60,000 bases of DNA, from positions 6,312,084 through 6,372,083 of the forward strand of contig NC_087072.1 of NCBI RefSeq assembly GCF_026151205.1, given 5' to 3'. The position numbers and the translations under genes were made by a program. Positions 11,701 to 20,340 of the stretch are shown in pieces. Below the pieces are notes generated by a model. It saw only the letters and a program-made list of their open reading frames with translations. It ran no database searches and was not told where the DNA came from. Every line of letters begins with the position of its first letter. Within the stretch, counting starts at the first letter, position 1. The DNA is from Bolinopsis microptera (taxonomy: Eukaryota > Ctenophora > Tentaculata > Lobata > Bolinopsidae).

Positions 11701-14700
11701 ATCCGTTTGGTCACTGATTCGATATCAGAGTCATTAGATTTTGAACAGCTTGACTCAGCCTGCAAATATTCATGTTGATTGAACTAAATTGCCTGTAGGG
11801 ATTCGTTCAGTTTCAGTATGGCTATGATGGCAAACTGCGGAAGTGATATACAGTTTAACTTATTACCGATAACGTTATTCAGGATACCTGGCTCTCTACT
11901 ATATCCTTGAAGACATGAGTGTGCTTCCTTTTAACACTGTCAGCAGGAGTTTTTATTTCCTTGTGCGGCTTAATGATAGTGGTGATGAGGAGGGGTTTTC
12001 CCTGTGAACCCTTCACCTCAAAGGTTGCTCCCTCTTCAAAGCACTTATCTAGTAACGACCTGCAGGATTACACGGATGATCACCTTCAGATGTTTAATAT
12101 TCACAAGTTCAGCTCTTAAATATCCTTTTAAAGTGCTACACTCAACCCACTCTGATCCTACTCAAGTTACGACTGATGATGTTTTATAGTCAAAGATGCA
12201 GACAGCCTGTGTCTTATTAGTAAATTACCTCAGCACGTGGTCCTTGTTTAACTTGCCGTACAGCAAGGTCATTCACTACTTTAGCCCTGGCGAGGCACAT
12301 AGCTCACTCTACAACTCCGTGTCAAATGTTTCATATATACCAGCCAAGTTCACAAGATATATCCTTGTGTTTGAGAAGAGCTCGTTAGAACTGCTTCTTT
12401 TCCCTTCAGTATCCCACAGTCTATCAAAATTAGTGTCACAAAATTGGTATCATAAAATTAGTTAATAAATTAGTATCACAAATAGAGTTAATGAATTAGT
12501 GTCACAAAAAAAAGTTAGTATCACGGAACAAACATCACATAATTTTTCAAAAATTAATAATAAATTCAGTGTATTTACAAGTTTTATAGTTAAACTGAAC
12601 CTCCCCAACGCTGTCGGAAAATCTCAGTCGCAGTGAGCTTCTTTTGAGAGGCCTTTTTTTTTCCTCTCAGCAGCCATGCGGACTCTGGCTTCTATGACAG
12701 ATTCGGGCCCCCAGTTGTCCGCACTGATACTGAAATTAGAATGAGTGAGGCAGGGACAGGGAGGGAGGGCCAGGGAGGGAGGGCCAGGGAGGGAGAGCCA
12801 GGGAGGGAGGGCCAGGGAGGGAGAGCCAGGGAGGGAGAGCCAGGGAGGGAGGGCCAGGGAGGGAGAGCCAGGAGGGGGGTTCACTGCCTAATACCTGGAT
12901 GCTGCTGAATTAATCCGTGATCGTGGTTGCACAGCACAGACTGGTGTACCGTGACTGGAACGGGACGGTCTGAAATAAATATGGTGTTAAGATTTCATCA
13001 CAAATGATATAACGCATCGCCAATCTTCATAAGAGTCCTTTCTTATCAATAAAATAACTAGTTGACTTACCAAAACACCACATACATTAACTCATTTACT
13101 TTTATGGCTTAAAAATTTACCCTGGCCCATTTGAACTGACGGAGGGAGTTCGCGAGCGAGAGCGGATGGGGTCAGGGGTTCTGATCAGGATACTGCTGCA
13201 ATATTTAGATGTGTTATATATCAGTTTTAAATTTGACTAAATATTGTTAGCCTGGGTACAAAATTATTACATAACCCTGGCAATAACATTACAATGGAAT
13301 TAAACTGCATACTAAATGACGATTTTCAACCATTTCAAAAACATTGGACACCGGGTCATATTTATTCTGCTATGCTACCTGACGGGTGCTGGGGTCGGAG
13401 AGGGTGCTTGGTGGAGCTGAGGAGGAGATTGGTCCTCATCTCCGCAATTTCCGCCGCCTTTTCGTCCAGGACATGCCGCATGGCATTGGTCACACAATCC
13501 TGAATATCACTATTTTAACAGCTTTGTTTCAACAGGGATTCAGTGGATCTCATATCATGACAGATGAAATTTGATTGTTCATATGTGATACAGGTGCAGC
13601 TTACCTTGCAGTGCAATGCGTGCAGTGGATCTGTCTGGGTACCAGCAGCAGTAACTGGGGGATGATCCGATGCTGCTCTCTGCTTCACTGCTGCCCCCTT
13701 CCTCTTGCATTTCTTGTCAACAGCATATTTCTTATATCGTAGCTGGACCTCCCTCACCCAATCAGAGTGTACGCCACTTTCTGAAATGTATTCATCTCCT
13801 TAATGATTAAAGAACGATTTTTACAAAAGATATATCGATCAGAGTTGTCATTTGTTAAGCCATGATGTTTTGCGAGAACTTCTCTAGTTCCTAATAAGAA
13901 GTGAGGCAATGGCAAGTGATAAAAACTTATTTACCCTCGATATGGCAGAAACGTGCCACAGCTCGTTTTATTTCGGGAACCGCTTCGAGAGTAGGGAACC
14001 TGGCTCTCATGTGCCTGAAGAGTAAAATTTGGGGGGGGGGGGGGGCCAACCATATTAAAGTATATTAAAGTATATCCCCGGGTCAAAATCGGAAAAAATC
14101 CTACATTTTAATATACTTTAATATACCTACAATTAGAAGATTTATATAATTTCACTTACAACTCGTGCAGATTGCAGGTCGAGTCAGCAAAAATGTAGGT
14201 AAGAGGAAACAAACAAGTTCGATGTATAATAACTTACAACCAACATCTCCTGCGGAAGCCATCGGAACCAAGTGGTCTTAACTGTCGTGTTACAGTTAAC
14301 CCTGCGAACATTTCTGTCCTGCTTCCACTCATGTTCTCACTAATGTGATAATCGATATGAACGTGCTTAATTTCGTTCTTTATAACAACAAATGCAATCA
14401 TTTAATTCGATCGAGCTGTCAAGCAGATTACGGTATTAGGTGAATAGTGTGGCCATTGGTAACGACAATAGACAAGTCACTTGGTGACATGATACCGATT
14501 ACCGCACGTGTGTAAGTTGTAACATCTTATACACTCTTACAGAGATATATCTATATTCGATCCAAGCACTCTCACTTTTGAAAACTGAAGTCGAAGAAAA
14601 TATTCTGATCCAGGTCACACTAAGAGGTACAAATCATAACAAGTAAAGTTGGCTGGTAACTAAGCGCTAAGTGAGCGCCCTAGTAGCGCTCGATTCATAA

Positions 14701-17700
14701 TTTGATTTTCGTATAGTTCAAATCCAACAAAAGTGCGCGGCTCACCGCGCGTGTCAAACTTGAAATGCAGTAATGAACTCCGTGTACTATTTGAATATAA
14801 TATTGATATAATTGCCATCGGCAGACAGAATGAACAATATGTATTGATTCAGATTCTTATTCATGTATAAGATTTATTTCCATAACGGAATTATGAGATA
14901 ATTTTCGAATTACAAATTGAATAGAAGTTTATGTTTATGGTTTCGGGTTTGTCGTAGGGGCCCAGGGGTCATTCGTAAATAGCGTTTGCGTCCGTTAAAC
15001 AGGGGGAAGAGGAATGAAATTGGAAATATGAAATGTTGATGCTTGTGTTTACTTTCGCCTTTGAAGGTTATAGTTTGATTGTAAAATGTAATTGTGAGGC
15101 CAGGGTCAAACTCAAAATGAAAATGCAGGATCCGCTGCGCGCGGCGTCAGGCACAAGGTTTAATATATATATCAAATATAATATTTTTTATTGCTGTTCA
15201 ACCATAATTTTGATTCAGTGCAGTGTTGAATGTTGATGCAGTATATGACTCACAGTATGTCAAAATTAACTCATCATTTCACTATTGCATTATCATCGCA
15301 GATTTTAGCGATTATCACTATTTAATGGCGATTATCGTGCATTTAGCGATAATCGCCAATGTTAGGCGATAATCGTGCGCAATAATCGCATGTTAGGCGA
15401 TAAACACGCGATAATCGCATATTGGGCGATAAACACGCGATAATTGCATTATCGCTTTTATGCAAGAATAAAATCCAGATATTTTCCACTGTGAGACCAG
15501 CTCAGTACAGTACAGCACAGTAAAAAAGTGTACGTGCGCGCCGTTAGGATCATCAAGTTTCGGTTTGGCGTACGCCGCTGCCGTAGTCATATCGTTGCTG
15601 ATTGGGTTTCAGCTCAAAATGCTTCTTTGTTTCGAACTGTATAAGTATAGCTATCTTATCAGATGTCTTCTGACAATGCTTTCAGATCTAAAGATAAAAA
15701 ACCCTTTTTTAAATTCGTGTGGTCGGGTAGTGACACAAGCCGTAGCAGAAGAAGGGTAGCAATTCTGTAACTCACAGAATTGTTACCCTTCTTACAGACT
15801 GTGAGAATGGCAAGATAGTAGATACGGGATACCCGATAAAACGCACGTTTTGGTATCAAGTCAAGATATGATAAAGTAAGGAAGTAATGGGTAGGTCAAG
15901 CAAGGAAGCAACTTCACTTCACACATTTAAGGATATATCTTGCCCAGAGAGATGAACTCCTTCAAACTAGCTCTTTCAGCTCTGACTTTCTGAAATGATT
16001 CCCAGAGAAATTCCCAAAGAAAGGGCATACGAAACCAAACAAATCTCCAATAGAAACTCCAAAGAAGAAATGTCACCGACACAGGGGAAGACTGAGGAGG
16101 AAGACAATGATGCAGATGTCCGGATGCGATCCCAGCCGATCTTTCCCTTACGTACGTACAACAACATAAGTAAGTACAACAATTTATTATATATATATAA
16201 TATATATTATTAGTCAGCCACAACTATCAGTAAAACAACGCCTTGACTTCAAATGTCGGTAAAATGTACCTTTACAGTCATCCTCAAATTATTTGTTATA
16301 TAGTAGTGTTGAAAGTATTAAAACTATATATATATATATATATATATACAGACTTTGTAACAGACTTTGTAACAAAGAACTATCAAAGCTGAACAAAAGT
16401 TCATGGAACTCTTAAGATACGCAAGATAACTGCAGTTGCAGCTGTAAAAACTATCCGGCACGCTTTGTATCCGGGGTGAAAATGCGTTCCACAAAAAATG
16501 ACTGGTCAGGAAAGTTTTGGAGCAATATAGCATATTTTATAACTTTAAAGTTTCTAAGGCATGCAATGACATCATGTCTACAGAATGTAATAACACGGAT
16601 AACACGGATAACACTAGTAACGGTATGCACAATAGTTTGTTATCTGGAAAGTAGAACTGCAACAATCATGACCACACCCACCAAAGCGTGTAGAATTATA
16701 AAATTGTAATTACCATCAACGTCAGAAGCATTGTGAATAATATAAAATACTTAAATCATTTATATGACTCATATGAGTATAAAGATTAAAGTTGCCAAGT
16801 TGGTGACATTTGGACGTGCATAGCAGCGTAATTAAAGTATGCTTTTATTAAAACGTTGCGTTATTGTCTGGGTAATCAATGATAACATGGTTAATTTAAA
16901 ACTGATTTGATGATTTGATAGATAATATCGTATCTCCTTGATAACCGCTTAATTATAAAATTTGTGACAAATAGTCGCCCAATTTATCAAAGAAATGTCA
17001 AACTTACAGTATGCCGGCAGCTGTCCAGATCAAAATCTTAAACGGTCACATTAACTCTTTAATTGGATCAGAACAATGGATATCTCAAATAATTTGCAGA
17101 ACGAATTGCTGGTCAAGCAAGAAGAGTTGTACTGCACTACTGGAGATACACTACAGGTCTAGGTTTAACTTTCTTTTTGTTTTATGTCGAGCATCTGTTT
17201 TTAATTTTGCGCTACTTGCGGCTTTATTTTGGTTGGCATGCAGCTGTGTCAGTGCACTGTTTGTTTGTTGACAGACGTATCCAGGTTAAAGATGGGAGGT
17301 GAACCAACTAAACGTCAGGGGTCGACCGGGACCGGGACCGGGATGAAAATGAAATCCCGGCCGGGACCAGGATTTTCACGATATTTCTATGTTGAAATGG
17401 AACATTTTAAGCAACCTTCAGCTTCGTATAAAGGGTCCATTGACCAATGAAGCAGAGGATGACAACATTGATATCAACATCGTTATATCTTCGGATGAAG
17501 ATGAACCTGAAATCTAATCAATCCTTCGAGTTTCGATTTTCATTTCGATTAGTTCGATTTTTAACAGTCGTTTCATTTGTCTTTAAAGTCAAAGTAATAA
17601 AATATGAATTTGAAGCTAAATTGGATTAAAAAGATCGAAATTCTGTTTTAAAAATCCCGGCTAATATCCCGGCCAAAACGGTAATCCCGGCCGGGACCGG

Positions 17701-20340
17701 GACCGGGACAAAAACGCCAAATCCCGGCCGATATCTTGGTTGAGCTCTGCTAAACGTCTTAACTTTTACGAGTCTTATTGAAAGTCACAAGTGCTACGAA
17801 TAAAAACAAGAGAAGCTCCGTACATGCTGACATGTGTATTATTCGGCAGTTTTAAAATTCTTGTAATTGTCTCTAATTCTTGTGTAGAGCGCGGTATAAA
17901 ACGCTGTTCAGGAAGAAAAACTAAGGTCGAATCAGACCAAAACTGATTAGCAGTGTCCCCTGAACTTAACCAGAAGTAGACGCAGCATACCGTCACATTC
18001 TACCAAGAACTTGTACTAAATGTGCAGCCAACACTCCAAACAGTAATTGGACATAATTAGCAAGAGAAATGATAATGTTAGCACATATTATTAAAACTGC
18101 AGGTAATTGTCGTTATAATTATAGTCACGCACATGGCTAATTACGTCCAGCATATCTGTTCCACAGGGTGGAGCAAGAAATATGGTGGTACAAGTATGGT
18201 AACTGCTAAATTTAAATGGTATCAAGTATTTTCAGAATTCAGCAGCGACAAGCAAGTTATCCTCGTGAACTACACAGCAAAGACTAAACATCAAAGTATC
18301 AAGACCACTGTTATGTTATACACGATGTTATAACGAAATGTGTTATAAGATAGTTTTACCGTTCACGCTATCCCTTACCTCCGATATGTACGTGTTATCT
18401 TCTGCTTTAATACGAGCAGGCCGCTCTAGAATGTTCTGAAGCTTCTGTTTCTTCCTCTCCTTTCTGTCATCTTTCTCGTGGGCTTTCTTTTCTGACCAGT
18501 CCTTCATCCTTCAAAGCATACTGTTAGACTGGTTGTTTCTTCGTTACTATAAGCCCGAAGTCGTCTTAAAGCTAGCAAACTCTTAATTATTCTATTACTC
18601 TTTATGCCATTGTTATATTCTATTGATCGTTGTGATCGTATATTAATATCATTTATTACCATATAATATATCATCATTATTATATCTTAGTAAAAACAGT
18701 GGGGTTAGTTTATTGTGTAGTTCTGTTACTTGAGAAACAGCATTATTGAAAGTCGCTACGAATAAAAACAAGAGAAGCTTCGTACATGCTGACAAGTAGC
18801 GAGTAATATTCAGCAGTTTTAAGATTCTAGAAAGCGGTCGCTAAAGGCACAGTTTAGGCTGCTTCAGGGTTCGTCTCTTATTATATATTATCATATCCTT
18901 ACTTATAAGTTATACTTTATATTATTACTTACTAAGCTCTTATTATTGGAGACCGGACGGTTTGTGACCAATTAAAACTATGTAACGATCAGTATAATAC
19001 AACAGTAAAGTAAAACCCCGATTTTCCGCAAAAGCCCGATTTACCGCCACCATTTCCTTTCCCCAAATAGGGCTTAACACATAAATCCTCGATTTATCCC
19101 GAACCCTTATTTACCGCGGCTGTTTCCTTTCCCGAAACTCCACGGTAAATCAAGGTTTTGCTGTGCTAAGATGATACAAGTTCTTGTGAACCCGGTCCTG
19201 CCCATGATAGTAACTTTATTTATCATTAAATTTTTAAAGATCAAAGATAAAAGCATGAGCCACTGCCAAAACTTACAGTTTCTCGCACTTGACGTCACGG
19301 AGTCTCTTACCACTTAGATCTCTGCAAGCATCGTTGTTAGTGGTAGCTTCTATCTGTGCACCAATAGCACGGAGCATGGACCCGAACCCTGGAAGGAGGT
19401 TTATAATCTTGACGAGCACTCAAACAGCAGAAATGTTCAAATCAGTCGATAATTTTTAATTTTCACTGAGTAAAGTGTATTTGAAAACTGAGTTGTCACA
19501 TAGAAATTTACAGATCATTGATATGCAAACGAATAAACAAGTTATAAAGAAGAACCGATGAGCTTCTTACCTCCTTTGCCTCCGCATAGTTTAGGATGTA
19601 AGGTAACAGTGTCATATTGCTGTAGCTTGTAACTTGTATCAAACGACCTCCCATTTACCAGACACAGTATGTTAGGAGGAAACTGAAAAATAAAGTACAT
19701 TATTTGATCGCACACCAAAATTATTGAAGGTCTGCTTGACTAAGCTCTATTTAAATGTATGACAGAATAGAAAATTGAAACAATTGAGCTCAATAAATGT
19801 TTTAATAAACCATTTATGCTGTGAAAGATTAAACAAGTCATGAAATTTAATTCAGTGATTAGTTTACCTAATTCTGTAAGTAGGTACCCTAAACTAAATA
19901 TATACAGTATATTCAGTTACGAAAGTAAATTAGATATTTCAATTTACAATATATGAGATAAGGGCTGTAATATATAACTGTCTTATACACTAGATTACAA
20001 CAAAGCAGACTAAAACAAAATTTGCAAACAAAATTCAACTTTAATGAGCATCAAAGTAATAGCGTCAAAATTAGAAAGTTCAACATTAATAAGCATCTTA
20101 AATTAATAGCGTCAAAGCATGTTTACAACCCGTCAAACAACATGCTGTGCAAATAAAACAGATAAGTCGGAACATATTATTATTATTGTCATAAATAGAT
20201 GAATAAATGAACTCCAATTACATTGACTTACCATAATGTAAGAGACTGACCTGTTCAAGTAGTTCTTGACAGTGTGACGAACTGACAGCTCTAGTGATGG
20301 GCTGTTCATCTAAGGAGAAACTGAGAAACACTTGATCCAT
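5775..20340 (-). CDS. SDE2: SDE2 homologue: N-terminal ubiquitin-like fold plus C-terminal SAP domain, 6 exons
   Basis: Sde2 is a ubiquitin-like precursor. Its UBL is cleaved off, and the remainder acts in splicing of selected introns and, in human cells, in replication-fork protection. Exons on the minus strand are 20340-20251, 19682-19571, 19388-19277, 18508-18379, 6809-6703 and 6369-5775. All phases agree, giving 381 residues (the human protein is about 451). Residues 1-65 form the UBL and end in the processing signature CGGKGG (63-68), followed by [13 protein letters not shown] and the [11 protein letters not shown] motif. Exon 4 encodes a Lys/Glu-rich helix. The long acidic linker is in exon 6. 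The SAP-like domain lies near residues 318-352 ([20 protein letters not shown]), followed by a basic tail KGKKRK. Intron 5 (6810-18378) holds a complete DNA transposon with its own genes on the same strand, so SDE2 transcription must read through it. Confidence 0.93.
7194..7234 (+). repeat. Left terminal inverted repeat of the transposon
   Basis: It begins CACAGTGGAAAAT, identical over 13 bases to the inverted right end, and then shares GATTTTATTTTTGCA-like sequence. The first seven bases equal the consensus RSS heptamer of V(D)J recombination. Confidence 0.88.
7234..7417. repeat. Left subterminal palindrome cluster GCGATWATCGC
   Basis: About eight or more perfect and imperfect copies of the 11-bp palindrome GCGATTATCGC / GCGATAATCGC are separated by short CTCATTTT-like spacers. 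The same motif clusters just inside the opposite terminus and appears nowhere else in the window. This is the arrangement expected of subterminal transposase-binding sites (inference). Confidence 0.85.
8637..12300 (-). CDS. DDE transposase of the RAG1/Transib/CMC type, about 13 exons
   Basis: This is the enzyme that would cut and join the element ends. My exon model (minus strand) is 12300-12229, 12043-11888, 11759-11582, 11462-11353, 11214-11055, 10919-10735, 10637-10396, 10233-10107, 9982-9829, 9718-9538, 9389-9188, 9099-8916 and 8731-8637. From the second exon onward every junction is in phase with canonical GT..AG, and the total is about 681 codons without an internal stop. Candidate landmarks in order are FVDADTSS (Asp243/Asp245), [14 protein letters not shown] (Asp313), the zinc-like CPLC (Cys331, Cys334), PFLHI (His409), AYHGVSLTG (492-500) and [10 protein letters not shown] (Glu633/Glu637). 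This order resembles the RAG1 core, including its late WASEGNES glutamate motif. The first exon and the first acceptor are the weakest parts, and the true N-terminus may lie upstream. Confidence 0.8.
12624..14262 (-). CDS. Second spliced reading frame of the transposon, unknown function
   Basis: Candidate exons on the minus strand are 14262-14238 (starting ATGGCTTCC), 14014-13935, 13780-13605, 13499-13379, 13195-13121, 12969-12895 and 12729-12624. Several junctions are in phase: 14014-13935 to 13780-13605, that exon to 13499-13379, and 13195-13121 through 12969-12895 to 12729. Two are not: the first junction and 13379/13195. The product would be basic, with segments such as [17 protein letters not shown] and a Ser/Arg-rich stretch. 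I recognise no domain. It could be a DNA-binding accessory protein, an N-terminal part of the transposase, or a decaying gene. A run of nine A bases in the last exon (minus strand) decides the C-terminus: one A fewer would open a longer frame. Confidence 0.45.
12741..12883. repeat. G-rich minisatellite (GGGAGGGAGRGCCA units)
   Basis: About ten tandem units of roughly 14 bp vary between GGGAGGGAGGGCCA and GGGAGGGAGAGCCA. They lie inside an intron of the transposon's second gene. The apparent long Pro/Leu/Ser frame across it on the minus strand is a by-product of the repeat. G-runs spaced like this could fold as G-quadruplexes on the plus strand (inference). Confidence 0.85.
14030..14131. repeat. 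Poly-G run plus AT-rich inverted repeat
   Basis: A run of about 15 G is followed by a pair of inverted arms rich in TATTAAAGTATATTAAA, separated by about 30 bp. This forms a long potential hairpin inside the transposon, within an intron of its second gene. It could be a small nested MITE, but I see no clear target duplication. Confidence 0.55.
15300..15466. repeat. Right subterminal palindrome cluster GCGATWATCGC
   Basis: There are several copies of GCGATTATCG / GCGATAATCG, some with variants such as GCGATAAACACGCGATAATCGC, directly inside the right terminus. They mirror the left cluster and support a single element spanning 7194-15493. Confidence 0.83.
15453..15493 (-). repeat. Right terminal inverted repeat of the transposon
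   Basis: The reverse complement starts CACAGTGGAAAAT, then GGATTTTATTCTTGCA. It is flanked outside by AGAC, as at the left end. Confidence 0.88.
15749..15793 (+). other. Near-perfect 20-bp hairpin in SDE2 intron 5
   Basis: Arms of 20 bases (AAGAAGGGTAGCAATTCTGT and its inverse) differ at one position, which becomes a G:U pair in plus-strand RNA, around a 5-base loop. It could be a miRNA-like precursor antisense to SDE2 or the relic of a tiny MITE. No other evidence for a transcript. Confidence 0.5.
17316..17749. mobile_element. Non-autonomous hAT-type MITE, 434 bp
   Basis: The left end starts CAGGGGTCGACC and the inverted right end CAGAGCTCAACC. The element is flanked by a perfect 8-bp target duplication CTAAACGT (17308-17315 and 17750-17757), the hallmark length for hAT elements. 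Both ends carry CCCGGCCGGGA and GGGACC iterations. No transposase frame is present, so movement would have needed an enzyme in trans. It sits in SDE2 intron 5, downstream of exon 4. Confidence 0.88.
17777..18838. repeat. Pair of ~100-bp direct repeats flanking SDE2 exon 4
   Basis: Copy one lies at about 17777-17870 and copy two at about 18746-18838. They share GCTACGAATAAAAACAAG, GTACATGCTGACA and CAGCAGTTTTAA-like stretches with scattered differences. The 130-bp exon 4 (18508-18379) lies between them. They may be two copies of an unrecognised dispersed repeat or a local duplication. Confidence 0.75.
19009..19162. mobile_element. Putative short MITE in SDE2 intron 3
   Basis: The left end AGTAAAACCCCGATTTTCCG and the inverted right end AGCAAAACCTTGATTTACCG agree at 16 of 20 bases. 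The interior repeats CGATTTACCGC-like words and CCCGAA. I cannot define a target duplication with confidence. Confidence 0.5.

Larger units (their letters stand above)
7194..15493 (-). mobile_element. Large RAG1/Transib/Chapaev-like (CMC-type) DNA transposon
   Basis: The left end (7194) and the inverted right end (15493) both start CACAGTGGAAAAT, 13 identical bases, and after a gap share GATTTTATT(T/C)TTGCA. Immediately outside, AGAC is present on both sides (7190-7193 and 15494-15497), a 4-bp target duplication. Removing the element rejoins ...CAGCT-AGAC-CAGCT.... Inside each end is a cluster of GCGATWATCGC palindromes. The interior carries a multi-exon transposase gene and a second spliced frame, both on the minus strand. 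As I recall, Chapaev elements have CAC ends and 4-bp duplications, whereas Transib elements start CACWRTG and make 5-bp duplications. The ends fit this broad group, but family placement needs a phylogeny. No large internal deletion is apparent. Confidence 0.88.
6810..18378 (-). other. SDE2 intron 5, about 11.6 kb, enlarged by mobile elements
   Basis: The other SDE2 introns are about 0.2-0.8 kb. This one contains an 8.3 kb DNA transposon (7194-15493), a 434 bp hAT-type MITE (17316-17749), a near-perfect hairpin at 15749-15793, TA microsatellites near 16190 and 16325-16350, and one copy of a roughly 100-bp repeat (17777-17870) whose partner lies in intron 3 beyond exon 4. Between the large transposon and the MITE (15494-17315) I see only AT-rich sequence besides the hairpin and microsatellites. 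Confidence 0.85.

Noticed and set aside
12624-12884. Minus-strand frame with Pro/Trp/Leu-rich repeats.
   Set aside because: The repeats are a translated minisatellite. Only the part after the acceptor at 12730 is treated as an exon.
14161-14220. Possible extra exon of the transposon's second gene.
   Set aside because: It has a good donor (TTGTAAGT), but no acceptor could be found that keeps an open frame.
7194-15493. Reading the CACAGTG ends as true V(D)J recombination signal sequences.
   Set aside because: There is no nonamer at 12 or 23 bp spacing and no antigen-receptor exons nearby. The heptamer match is best explained as a transposon terminus.
7194-15493. CRISPR-like array or prokaryotic insertion suggested by the regularly spaced GCGATAATCGC palindromes.
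   Set aside because: Spacing is irregular, units are only 11 bp, and they are confined to the two ends of a eukaryotic transposon.
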